A stretch of DNA of 64,000 nt from JAJYBV01 sp021812265 (GTDB lineage: Bacteria; Chloroflexota; Ktedonobacteria; Ktedonobacterales; JACDGC01): the NCBI GenBank assembly GCA_027459525.1, contig DAIDIC010000093.1:13158-77157 (forward strand). Direction: 5' to 3'. Shown here piece after piece: positions 35,447 to 43,747 of the stretch (positions are counted from its first letter, which is position 1; every line of letters begins with the position of its first letter). The position numbers were made by a program, and so were the translations under genes. Under the pieces are notes generated by a model. That model did no database searches. It was not told where the DNA came from and worked only from the letters and a program-made list of their open reading frames with translations.

Positions 35447-37102
35447 TTAGTTCGTCGGCTGCAAATTGAGAACTACATACTCCAAATCTGGCTGTTCATA
35501 AGGAGCAGGCGCGGCGTAAGGATTCGATTGAGTTGGCCAGCCGGTAAAGCGGGCGGTGCTGTAATCAAAGAACATTGCGCCATTGAACAGCGGAATAACC
35601 GGAATATCATTAACCATAATAGACTCTAATCCGTTTAACGCCTGCTGCTGCGTCGCAGAATCCGATGATGTAGCCAATTGAGTGAGCAATTGGTCGGCTT
35701 GCGGATTGCTGTAACGCCAGTAATTGGATGTAGCGTTTTGCCCTATCGGAGCTGTATTATTGCTGGAAAGCAATGAATTAAACAGGTAATAGGGTGTTGG
35801 TCCGGGATTGGTCCAAGAGATAGCGGCGTCGAAAGAGCCGTTTTGCAGTGAAGAAATATACTGATTGAACGAAATTACATTTGGCGTTACCTGGAAACCG
35901 AGTTGCGTTAATTCCTGAGCCATAATTTGCGTATCAGTATCCCAGTCGGTCCAGCCGGTAACAACGTTTATTTGGAATTTAATCGGATTGCCGTTTTTAT
36001 CCAAATATTGTCCCGCGCTGTTCTTTTTGTATCCGGCGTTATTCAAGATAGTTTGCGCCTGAGTAACGCTTGGGGAACCAAAAGAAGCGTTGGCAAACTG
36101 CGAATCTAAGAAAGACTGCTGCGCCGGAAGCATCAGTTCGGTTGGGTTGGCAACCGAGTCTAAACCAGATTCGCCTTGTGTGACAAGCTGCTGGCGATCG
36201 ATGACAGCGCTAACCGCTTGACGGAAAGCGACATCGTTATACGGCGCTTTTGTCAGGTTAAAGTACAGATTAATGACGTTAGACGCCGGCCAGTAAAAGT
36301 GATTATTGGCGTTGCTTTTGGCCCATGTTTGAATATCTGTAGTAAATACGCCGGCCCAATCAAGCCCGCCGGTTTGCAGCACCAAATCTGCGCTGGTATT
36401 TGAAGATACCGCCGGATAGCGGATAGTATCTACGTGAATGGAGCTGACATTCCAATAATTTGAATTTTTTACATAAGTGAAAACTTGCGGGGTAAATGAA
36501 CCAACTTTATATGGGCCGGTGCCAACCGGATTTTGGTTGGTTACTTTACTGGGGTCTGGATACGATGACCAGACATGCTGCGGAACAATAGGCGTTTGGC
36601 CGGCAATATACCAAAGATCGGTTAATCCGGGTTTATTAAAGGTCATAACAACCGTGTTGGGATCGGAATTGGTAACACTGACCAAATCTTTCCACACAGC
36701 GTTGGTGTCTATTGCGGGGAACTGTTTAAGCAAATTGAAGGTAAAAACGACATCCGTCGCGCTGAATGGCTGACCGTCATTCCATTTTACGCCTTGGCGG
36801 AGAGTAAAGGTTAAAGTTTTGCTATCTGAACTAAACTGATATTGCGTAGCAAGCCATGGTTGAATAGTGCCATTCAGCCGGTTAATTTGCAGTAAAGATT
36901 CATACACCAAGCCAAACGCGCCATAATTTGCCTGAGGCGGCGCAAGGAATGGGTTAAAGTTGTTCGTAAAATCTCCGGCAGGGGAAGGAACAACCGTTAA
37001 AACACTGGACGAACCGCTGCTTGAAGCGGAATTGCCGCAGCCGGCAAATATCATTGCTGCTGCCAAGGCAAACGCTGAAAGAACTTGAATTGAGCGACGC
37101 AC
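35447..37102 (-). CDS. Family-5 solute-binding lipoprotein (probable beta-glucoside/oligosaccharide binder)
   Basis: A 551-aa SBP_bac_5 protein: signal peptide with lipobox 'IFAGC', 'NPFLAPPQANYGAFGLVYESLLQIN', 'LRQGVKWNDGQPFSATDVVFTFNLL', 'NPVGTGPYKV' and 'FRQAVSAVIDRQQLV'. The fold is shared by peptide and cello-oligosaccharide binders; the adjacent GH1 enzyme, sugar transporter and AraR-like regulator point to a beta-glucoside, as for CbtA of Thermotoga. The start is GTG 37100-37102, with AAAGGAGG upstream; the longer frame is less likely. Its promoter lies ~420 bp upstream. Confidence 0.9.
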   Translation of the reverse strand: MRRSIQVLSAFALAAAMIFAGCGNSASSSGSSSVLTVVPSPAGDFTNNFNPFLAPPQANYGAFGLVYESLLQINRLNGTIQPWLATQYQFSSDSKTLTFTLRQGVKWNDGQPFSATDVVFTFNLLKQFPAIDTNAVWKDLVSVTNSDPNTVVMTFNKPGLTDLWYIAGQTPIVPQHVWSSYPDPSKVTNQNPVGTGPYKVGSFTPQVFTYVKNSNYWNVSSIHVDTIRYPAVSSNTSADLVLQTGGLDWAGVFTTDIQTWAKSNANNHFYWPASNVINLYFNLTKAPYNDVAFRQAVSAVIDRQQLVTQGESGLDSVANPTELMLPAQQSFLDSQFANASFGSPSVTQAQTILNNAGYKKNSAGQYLDKNGNPIKFQINVVTGWTDWDTDTQIMAQELTQLGFQVTPNVISFNQYISSLQNGSFDAAISWTNPGPTPYYLFNSLLSSNNTAPIGQNATSNYWRYSNPQADQLLTQLATSSDSATQQQALNGLESIMVNDIPVIPLFNGAMFFDYSTARFTGWPTQSNPYAAPAPYEQPDLEYVVLNLQPTN

Positions 37103-37507
37103 AATGAAACCTCCTTTGGATTTTGGCACGAATCTGCATTTGATTCGTAAGAAAAGCGGCGCGGCTGGCGCAAACAAAACAGTGTTCTCATAATTCCGGT
37201 TTAAAAAGTAATCTTTCAGAAATGGAAAGCGGCAAAAAAAGCCGATTGCAGCGCTATATTCTCAATTAGCAATAACGGATAAAAATATCAAATCTTGAAA
37301 GTACTTTTTCTTGGTTGCGTCAGCGCAGCCTGAGTATTATTTTTTTAGCTAAGTTTCACTGTAAAACCAGCCAAAAAAAATCTCTATGCGACAAAATTCA
37401 ATCTCTGAATTCAGTAACAACAGTATTTAGTTCATCATATTCATTTACATGAAAACAAGCAATATTTTCATATTTTTATCAGATAAAGGATGAATATTTG
37501 AACCAAT

Positions 37508-37555
37508 GATTCGAATCTTTGCCAAAATTATACCATATCATTTTCGGGAAGTCAA
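37508..37555 (-). promoter_or_regulatory. oppA-type operon promoter with palindromic operator
   Basis: On the minus strand TTGACT (37550-37555), 17 bp, TATAAT (37527-37532): near-consensus. The palindrome GATTCGAATC (37508-37517) lies about 10 bp past the -10, over the expected transcription start, a classical repressor position for the GntR-LacI regulator encoded divergently. The implied leader to the GTG at 37102 is about 415 nt. Confidence 0.75.
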
Positions 37556-37631
37556 TACTTTTTCAGACATTTTTTTAATATATATCTGATTAACTTCCAT
37601 TTCATCCGGCAACAAATAAAAATATATCGCC

Positions 37632-37666
37632 ATATATCATACTCATTTTCCTGAATATATCATACT
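37632..37666. repeat. Two 12-bp direct repeats between divergent promoters
   Basis: ATATATCATACT occurs at 37632-37643 and 37655-37666, 23 bp apart (about two helical turns), between the two divergent promoters. The spacing suggests cooperative binding of a regulator on one face of the DNA. Confidence 0.45.
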
Positions 37667-37694
37667 TATAAAGCCCATTAAAAATACCATTTTC

Positions 37695-37723
37695 TTGCAA
37701 AATATTTGCTGAATGCGTATACT
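37695..37723 (+). promoter_or_regulatory. Promoter of the GntR-LacI regulator gene
   Basis: TTGCAA (37695-37700), 17-bp spacer, TATACT (37718-37723), about 150 bp upstream of the regulator's ATG. TACTTGAT (37720-37727) is repeated inverted as ATCAAGTA at 37818-37825 in the leader, a possible looping pair. Confidence 0.6.
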
Positions 37724-37879
37724 TGATGAAGAAAGACCTGTTATTTTTATAATACACAGAGCAGTATCTTCGTTCTTTCGGAATCTGTCATATTTTATGT
37801 TTCAGATATACCCTAGTATCAAGTAGAAACAAGCAGGCAGAATAGGAGATAGCCGGCTTTTCTGTATGAGGAAGTTTTT

Positions 37880-39145
37880 ATGCATAAGGCAACATCAAAT
37901 ACCAACTTAGCTTCTTACCGACCACAATATGAAACTGTCGCCGAAAGAATTATTGATTATATCTTAGAGGCTCATCTCAAACCGGGTGACCGGCTGCCAC
38001 CTGAACAAAAATTGGGTGAGCAGCTTGGCGTTGGCCGCAGTGTCGTGCGCGAAGCCGTAAAATACTTATCGGCTACCGGGCTTATTGGCGCACGCCGCGG
38101 ATACGGGCTGTATGTTGCCGACCGAGAAGAATTACTAGATCGTATGACATATTTAGCCGAATCAATGGGCTTGTCGCTTGCTGAGTCGCAATATTCCCGC
38201 ATTCCGGCGCTGACAGAACGGCAAGAAAATGCTCCGGACCACGCTAATCTTCCCGGACTCGGCCGAATTACCCGAAAAGGAGTTCAGCCAATTTATGTAA
38301 ATATTGTGGTGAACAGTCTGGCAACGCACTATGACTTTGCAATTCTTCGCGGTGTAGAATCTGCTTGCTATGAACACGGCTACTATACAGTTCTTTCCAC
38401 CGTTTACGACGAACGCGGCCAAGAAAGAAACTGGATGAAAACCATTAAAAGCGGTAACATAGACGGCGCTATTTTAGTGTTAAGCGCAAATTTGAATATA
38501 GATTTTACAACCCTAAATCAGCATAATCTTCCCATCGTTATTGTTGATAATTGCGGGGAAATGGTTCCGGAAATTCCTTCGGTTGGCGCAACAAATTGGA
38601 CCGGCGCATTACAGGCAACACATTATCTTATCCGCTTAGGGCACACAAAAATTGCCACTATCAGCGGCACCCCAAATTTTATTGCTGCACAGGCGCGCGC
38701 CGCCGGATTTCGCGTTGCTTTAGAATCTGCGGGCATTGCAATTAATCCGCAATATGTGCGCCCAGGATTTTTTGTGGGGGACAGCGGCTATGTGCAAACT
38801 AATGAGCTGCTCAATCTGCCAGAGCCGCCGACAGCAATTTTTGTATGCAACGACATTCAATCTATTGGCGTGTACCATGCATTGCGCGAACGCGGTGTAA
38901 AAATTCCTGAGGAAATGAGCGTTATCGGATTTGACAACGACCCTCGCAGCGAAGATTTATGGCCGCAACTGACCACTATTAATCAGCCGCTTATGGAAAT
39001 GGGCAGGGTAGGAACAAACATGATGGCTACGATGCTGCAAGGAAAGAAACTCGACGCAAACCGTGTTGAACTCGCCACCACAATCGTTATTCGTGATTCT
39101 TGCGCCGCGCCGCGTCCGGGCGTTATTGAATCCTTGGGACGTTGA
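37880..39145 (+). CDS. GntR-LacI chimeric transcriptional regulator (AraR-like)
   Basis: A 421-aa regulator. Residues ~15-85 are a GntR winged helix ('ERIIDYILEAHLKPGDRLPPEQKLGEQLGVGRSVVREAVKYLSATGLIGARRGYGLYV'). Residues ~130-415 are a LacI/periplasmic-binding-like effector domain ('NIVVNSLATHYDFAILRGVESACYEHGYY', 'IRLGHTKIATISG', 'PTAIFVCNDIQSIGVYHALRERGVKIPEEMSVIGFDND', 'LTTINQPLMEMGRVG'). This is the AraR arrangement, which senses a sugar and releases DNA. GAGGAAG precedes ATG 37880. Divergent from the importer operon, it is its likely repressor. Confidence 0.92.
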   Translation: MHKATSNTNLASYRPQYETVAERIIDYILEAHLKPGDRLPPEQKLGEQLGVGRSVVREAVKYLSATGLIGARRGYGLYVADREELLDRMTYLAESMGLSLAESQYSRIPALTERQENAPDHANLPGLGRITRKGVQPIYVNIVVNSLATHYDFAILRGVESACYEHGYYTVLSTVYDERGQERNWMKTIKSGNIDGAILVLSANLNIDFTTLNQHNLPIVIVDNCGEMVPEIPSVGATNWTGALQATHYLIRLGHTKIATISGTPNFIAAQARAAGFRVALESAGIAINPQYVRPGFFVGDSGYVQTNELLNLPEPPTAIFVCNDIQSIGVYHALRERGVKIPEEMSVIGFDNDPRSEDLWPQLTTINQPLMEMGRVGTNMMATMLQGKKLDANRVELATTIVIRDSCAAPRPGVIESLGR

Positions 39146-39213
39146 CACACACCGGCGGCGTTTTTTGGCGAAAAACACCGCCAATAATGACATTATGGAT
39201 TCGCGATTGAAAC

Positions 39214-39255
39214 AAAAAAACTCAGATTCCGCGAAATTGCTTGCAGGAATCTGAG
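39214..39255 (-). terminator. Terminator of the sugar transporter gene
   Basis: Perfect 10-bp stem CTCAGATTCC (39221-39230) with GGAATCTGAG (39246-39255). On the minus strand it is followed by seven T (39220-39214), downstream of the transporter stop at 39274. The regulator gene has its own less perfect stem (GGCGG/CCGCC, around 39153-39182). Confidence 0.88.
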
Positions 39256-39273
39256 CTTTGTCTATTGTTTTAG

Positions 39274-40650
39274 TTACCGCGCGCCTTTAATTTTGGCGAC
39301 AAACCAAGTTCCCAGCGCAAAAAGAATCACCGAGACGCTGAACAATATGGAATAGGAAATATTCGGTGTCAGCCCAGAATTTTGCAGGAAAAATAAAATC
39401 GCGCCGCCCAAAACCGCGCCGATTACCTGCGGAATAATGCCCATTGCCGTCCAAATTCCCATATCTTTGCCGTATTGGTCAACCGGCGGCAGCACATCTG
39501 TGGCCAGCGCCCAATCTACACTGGTATAGGCGCCATACCCTAATCCAAAAAAGCCTGCCGCCGCCAATGCAGCGCCAAACGCCACCGACACTGAGAGATT
39601 CGACGCGACAATAAACATAATACAGGTTACCGTCATCATAGCGCCGGAAAGATACACCATTATTTTCCGGCCGAATTTATCGGAAAGCGCGCCGCCAAGC
39701 ATTGTTGTGATCAATGAAGATCCCAATACTATAGGAAAAAACTTAAATGACACATCAGATGACGCCGTATGATCTTTCAGCACATCGGTAAAATAATACA
39801 GCAAAAAAGTATTGATAGACCAAATTCCCGTCATCACCATCAGCCGAGTTATCAACACCCATGTAAAATCGGGATATTTTTTCGTTTCCAGCTTAAATCT
39901 GCTCCAAAACTCTTTTGCCCGAAAAGGAATAACTGTTTGCGGCAGTGTTTCATGCACGCTGATAACGGTAAGAAACACAAAAAACGCCTGCACTGCAGCC
40001 AATGTGACATAAAATACAAACGTTTCGTGCGCAAATGTTTGCAAATATGCGCTGGTTACCTGCTGGTTATTGCCATAGCTTACGATTGCGCCGGCAACAA
40101 CAAAACCGGCAATAGTTCCCAGCAAAGTCATCAACCCATACCAGCCCGAAGCCGCGCCGCGCTGCTGTTTCGGCACTTGGTCGGCTATAATAGCGCTCCA
40201 CGGCGCATTGGATATATTATTGGAAAATTGCAGCAGCACAAATAACAGCGCCATTACCACAATGCTGGGATGAGTAAATGGCGTTTGAATAAATGTCTGC
40301 CCCACTAACGCAAAACATAATAATATAATAACATTCATAACCGCCCCGGCAATCATAAACGGCCGCCGGCGGCCCAGCCGTGTGCGCACATAGTCGCTGA
40401 TGGAACCGGTCAGCGGATTCACCGCAAAAGCCACCAAGGTACCCCACACTACCACCAGCGGCAAATTCAGGTCTTTATGCGCGGCGCCAAAATATACCGC
40501 AACCTGCGCGGGAATAACAACATTTAAAAGCGCGATCCAGTGGAAATTATTGGCAAACCAAAATAAATTAATCTTAATTTGCCCCCATACACTAATGCGC
40601 TGTACAGCTGCTTCGCTGTTCAATTGAATAGATTGGTCAGCGCTGGCCAT
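39274..40650 (-). CDS. Sugar transporter of the MFS/GPH (SLC45-like) group
   Basis: A 458-aa, 12-TM symporter. The loop 2-3 signature 'GSISDYVRTRLGRRRPFMIAG' matches plant-sucrose/SLC45 and GPH sugar carriers, and a second copy-like motif 'LGGALSDKFGRKIMVY' lies between TM8 and TM9. It probably imports a beta-glucoside or disaccharide with H+ or Na+. The start at ATG 40650 (MASADQ) is chosen for GAGGA 9 nt upstream; the longer frame adds a hydrophilic tail. Together with GH1 and the ABC importer it offers two uptake routes for the same sugar class. Confidence 0.85.
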   Translation of the reverse strand: MASADQSIQLNSEAAVQRISVWGQIKINLFWFANNFHWIALLNVVIPAQVAVYFGAAHKDLNLPLVVVWGTLVAFAVNPLTGSISDYVRTRLGRRRPFMIAGAVMNVIILLCFALVGQTFIQTPFTHPSIVVMALLFVLLQFSNNISNAPWSAIIADQVPKQQRGAASGWYGLMTLLGTIAGFVVAGAIVSYGNNQQVTSAYLQTFAHETFVFYVTLAAVQAFFVFLTVISVHETLPQTVIPFRAKEFWSRFKLETKKYPDFTWVLITRLMVMTGIWSINTFLLYYFTDVLKDHTASSDVSFKFFPIVLGSSLITTMLGGALSDKFGRKIMVYLSGAMMTVTCIMFIVASNLSVSVAFGAALAAAGFFGLGYGAYTSVDWALATDVLPPVDQYGKDMGIWTAMGIIPQVIGAVLGGAILFFLQNSGLTPNISYSILFSVSVILFALGTWFVAKIKGAR

Positions 40651-40712
40651 GCACGTTTCCTCTTCATGAATTATAAATACATCCGCGAGATTTGCATGAA
40701 TATGGCGCGGCA

Positions 40713-40740
40713 AATCCGTTTCGGATTAAGTTTTATTATA
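40713..40740 (-). promoter_or_regulatory. -10 element and palindrome before sugar transporter
   Basis: TATAAT (minus, 40735-40740) is followed directly by the perfect palindrome AATCCG-TTT-CGGATT (40713-40727), at about +1 to +15. The -35 (near 40758) is poor. The location mirrors the operator of the ABC importer operon, suggesting a shared or similar repressor. Confidence 0.5.
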
Positions 40741-40810
40741 CATGATTTTTGCGGAATTGACGTTAAACAATTGCGTTATATGCTGCTCTTGCTCAAATAT
40801 TATATAAAAT

Positions 40811-41290
40811 TCAGGTTTGCGGCGCTGACACTGGACAATTCTGTCCCAACATGGGAACATATTTGGGAAAGAATGAAACATAAACGCTATATTGTATCGG
40901 GCAGCTGGGAATATTTTGCCACGTAACCCGCACAGTAACCGATTCCCCGGAAATCGCCTGACCGGATGAGGGAACAATTGTTAATGGGATGGGATTTGTC
41001 ACCATAATACTCCAATATATGGGCTTATGCGCGTTTGCATACATAGTAAGGGATATTGTACAAAAATGAACTGATTTTTGCGGACAATTATCTGCCACAC
41101 TCAATTTAGCAACTCCGGAGTTATTTATGCTGACATGCTCAGTTGCCGGCCCCAAAAAGGGGACGCTGCACCCAGTTACACTAAGCGCCAGTACCACCAA
41201 CAGCGGAAAAAATTTAGCGCGCAGCCGCGCTATAGCAACTACATAGCGCAAATATAATCTATTGTGAGAATGAATGAACAACATAACCAT
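40811..41290 (-). CDS. Small lipoprotein, unknown function
   Basis: A 159-aa protein with a signal peptide and lipobox 'LSVTGC' (Cys ~41), then a ~115-residue beta-rich domain with four Cys ('ADNCPQKSVHFCTISL', 'PSCPIQYS', 'LGQNCPVS'), resembling an Ig-like extracellular fold. ATG 41290 has a weak RBS. It follows a small membrane-protein gene by 6 nt and probably shares its transcript. Function not recognised. Confidence 0.6.
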   Translation of the reverse strand: MVMLFIHSHNRLYLRYVVAIARLRAKFFPLLVVLALSVTGCSVPFLGPATEHVSINNSGVAKLSVADNCPQKSVHFCTISLTMYANAHKPIYWSIMVTNPIPLTIVPSSGQAISGESVTVRVTWQNIPSCPIQYSVYVSFFPKYVPMLGQNCPVSAPQT

Positions 41291-41296
41291 ATATCT

Positions 41297-41665
41297 TCAA
41301 GGTCTGCTAATAAAATATGAATAATAATTTATTTGGCCAACCCACCAAATCGAAACACCAATGCATCCAACAATAAAACCAAGCGGCTTCCACCACGCAA
41401 TTTTAAAGATACGTGATACTCCCCACACCAAAATACTTACTATAAGAGATGGCGTCACCGCAAAATAGTTGATGAGAACAGCGTCACTCACGCTTTTGGG
41501 ATGATAGATCGGATATACAAAAATTGCTAAAAAATCCGGTCCCAAATTTACGGCGCAAATTCCAATGAGAGAGCCTAAAACGATCAAACCACACTCAATA
41601 AGCGCCCATACGATAATTTTTTTGTTTGGAAGCGTATATATACGCCCTTGCGGGTATTGATTCAT
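41297..41665 (-). CDS. Small membrane protein, unknown function
   Basis: A 122-aa protein with three TM helices (about residues 17-40, 59-81, 88-112) and aromatic-rich ends ('SIWWVGQINYYSYFI'). ATG 41665 is chosen for AAAGGA about 12 nt upstream; ATG 41695 lacks an RBS. Middle member of a three-gene envelope cluster (41.8-42.4 kb, this gene, 40.8-41.3 kb) on the minus strand. Confidence 0.55.
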   Translation of the reverse strand: MNQYPQGRIYTLPNKKIIVWALIECGLIVLGSLIGICAVNLGPDFLAIFVYPIYHPKSVSDAVLINYFAVTPSLIVSILVWGVSRIFKIAWWKPLGFIVGCIGVSIWWVGQINYYSYFISRP

Positions 41666-41794
41666 ACGATGGTCAATTCCTTTGTGCAAACGCATTCATT
41701 ATTGGGGTTACATTTTTAATGGAGGACTTCGGGGAGATATCGCTGCCGTTCTCCCCATTATTTGAACAGATTCAGCAAAATAGCAGCTAGTATG

Positions 41795-42427
41795 CTATGG
41801 CGCTTCACCAGGCGCAAAATTCCACTGCTCAGCGGTTATAAACCATTGACTATTTTGTTTAGTTAATGTATACGTTAAAAGGATTGTGCCGCGAGGCGTA
41901 GCTGGAACCACTTTGCCTCCGCTTTGAACCTGCGCCACAGTATCCCATACAACTGCCGAAGCTTTTACTGTTGCCGAGCTGCCATTGACAGAAATAGATG
42001 AAAATGTCATACTGTCTATTCCGCCACCAAGGTAACGAGTGTTACCAATTTTATGTTGATGAATGAAATTCTGCAGTGTTTGGATTTTTTGCTGCAGCAA
42101 CGTTCCTGTATAATATTTTTGATAGGTAGTGACGACCAGAGCATCCATTTGTGATTCTACTGCATCGGATATTGCTGCAGTATCTGTGGTTTTCACTGCA
42201 TTAGAGGAAATGGTTAATTGACTTTTCGTTGACGCGCTAACCGGAACTGCCAGTGTTTGATCCGCCAGCAGCGCTTGATAACACACTTTTTGTATCGCTG
42301 ATTGATCTGCGCTAGGATTCAAAGATACCGCTGTAAATACTACCAGTGCAAGCGCTGCAAGGGAAACAGCGAATATTTTAATGGGGTTATGTGAAATCCA
42401 TTGTCGCATCTTCGAAGGGAATTGCAT
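41795..42427 (-). CDS. Membrane-anchored extracytoplasmic protein, unknown
   Basis: A 210-aa protein with a short cytoplasmic N-terminus, one TM/signal anchor (residues ~18-36) and a ~165-residue soluble domain ending 'TLTKQNSQWFITAEQWNFAPG', a pattern like NTF2/DUF-type cystatin-fold domains in which the last strands are 'W.I....W'. AAAGGATGAAG precedes ATG 42427. Function not recognised. Confidence 0.6.
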   Translation of the reverse strand: MQFPSKMRQWISHNPIKIFAVSLAALALVVFTAVSLNPSADQSAIQKVCYQALLADQTLAVPVSASTKSQLTISSNAVKTTDTAAISDAVESQMDALVVTTYQKYYTGTLLQQKIQTLQNFIHQHKIGNTRYLGGGIDSMTFSSISVNGSSATVKASAVVWDTVAQVQSGGKVVPATPRGTILLTYTLTKQNSQWFITAEQWNFAPGEAP

Positions 42428-42614
42428 TCTTCATCCTTTCAATGTTCCATAAAAAAAGCGACTAAACAAATAGGATCCTACTCAGTTAAGATTATACACT
42501 TAAAATTACAAATTGTCAATAACCTTACAAAAAAACAAAAATTGAGAATTATATATACTGATGTAAAGTGCATTTTGCGCATCCTGTGAATTTTTCCACA
42601 AAAGCAACTAAATA

Positions 42615-42638
42615 GCCGCACGTTTTATTGCGTGCGGC
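42615..42638 (-). terminator. Terminator of the wecCB operon
   Basis: GCCGCACG (42615-42622) and CGTGCGGC (42631-42638), a perfect 8-bp stem with an 8-nt loop, 24 bases after the wecB stop. The T-tract (TATTTAGTTGCTTTT) is interrupted. Confidence 0.65.
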
Positions 42639-42661
42639 CAAATAACCGCTAAACTTATGCG

Positions 42662-43747
42662 CTATTTGTGAGAAAACCAGTCAGATTTGCTCCAAAAATT
42701 CAGCGACTTTACAATTTTTTCTGCGGCATGCCCATCACCAAAAGGATTTTTAGACATGTAGACCGGCTCGGATCGCGTCAACGCTGCTGTGATGCGCGCA
42801 GTGTCATTTCCGGTTAATATATTCCAGCCGCCTTCCAACGTTTCCGGCCACTCGGTATCTTCACGCAATGTTACACAGGGAGTTTGCATTAAAAATGCTT
42901 CTTTCTGTACACCGCCCGAATCCGTCAAAATTCGGTGCGCGCTCTGCTCCAACGCTAACATATCTAAATACCCAATGGGATCTATAATGGTAACATTTCT
43001 ACTCCACACAACGCCATATTCTGCGGCAAATTTCCGGGCGCGAGGATGCGCCGGAAATAGAATTGGCATGCCACACTGCTCGAACGCGGCGGCAATACGC
43101 TTCAGCGCTGCAGGATCATCCGTATTTACCGGGCGGTGAATGGTAGCCAGCGCAAATTCACCAGAATTTACATGCAATGATTGCAGCAGATCACGTGAAC
43201 GCTCGGCCATTTTGTTGCGCGCCATCAAAATGGCGTCGTACATAACATCACCGCTCACTTCTACGCCGTTGATCAAACCTTCGGCAGCCGCCTGCTTCCG
43301 CGCCGTTTCAGTGGGGCAATACAGCCGGTATGATATATGATCGGTTAAAATACGGTTAATTTCTTCCGGCATCGATTTATTATAGCTGCGCAAACCAGCT
43401 TCAACATGCGCCACCGGAATATGAATTTTTACCGCGGCAAGCGCGCCAGCCAAGGTAGAATTTGTGTCACCAAAAACTATTACACCATCGGGCTTTATTG
43501 AAATGAGCATTTTTTCAATAGCTTCGGTCATCTTGCCGGTCATTTCTCCATGTGTACCGGCGCCCAGACCAAGATGAAAATCTGGCTTGGGTATGCGCAG
43601 TTCTTGAAAAAACACATCCGACATATTTACATCATAGTGCTGACCGGTATGAATGATAATTTCCTGATGATACGCGCGCAGCGCAGCGCTTACGGGAGCA
43701 AGCTTGACAAATTGCGGGCGAGCGCCGACGATAGTGACGAAACGCAT
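42662..43747 (-). CDS. wecB: UDP-N-acetylglucosamine 2-epimerase (non-hydrolysing)
   Basis: A 361-aa WecB/MnaA: 'TIVGARPQFVKLAPVS', 'IIHTGQHYDVNMSDVFFQEL', 'VIVFGDTNSTLAGALAA', 'VAHVEAGLRSYNKSMPEEINRILTDHIS', 'TIHRPVNTDD' and 'ILTDSGGVQKEAF...CVTLREDTEWPET'. It converts UDP-GlcNAc to UDP-ManNAc. The start at ATG 43747 is fixed by the conserved N-terminus; it lies 58 bp inside the upstream dehydrogenase gene. With that gene it makes UDP-ManNAcA for cell-surface polysaccharide. Confidence 0.93.
   Translation of the reverse strand: MRFVTIVGARPQFVKLAPVSAALRAYHQEIIIHTGQHYDVNMSDVFFQELRIPKPDFHLGLGAGTHGEMTGKMTEAIEKMLISIKPDGVIVFGDTNSTLAGALAAVKIHIPVAHVEAGLRSYNKSMPEEINRILTDHISYRLYCPTETARKQAAAEGLINGVEVSGDVMYDAILMARNKMAERSRDLLQSLHVNSGEFALATIHRPVNTDDPAALKRIAAAFEQCGMPILFPAHPRARKFAAEYGVVWSRNVTIIDPIGYLDMLALEQSAHRILTDSGGVQKEAFLMQTPCVTLREDTEWPETLEGGWNILTGNDTARITAALTRSEPVYMSKNPFGDGHAAEKIVKSLNFWSKSDWFSHK

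Noticed and set aside
31216..37102. Calling the importer a peptide transporter (opp)
   Set aside because: Family membership alone allows it, but context (GH1, AraR-like regulator, sugar carrier) favours a sugar substrate; gene symbols were left blank.
37508..37517. GATTCGAATC as a tRNA T-loop
   Set aside because: No acceptor, D or anticodon stems around it; position after a -10 fits an operator better. No tRNA was found anywhere in the window.
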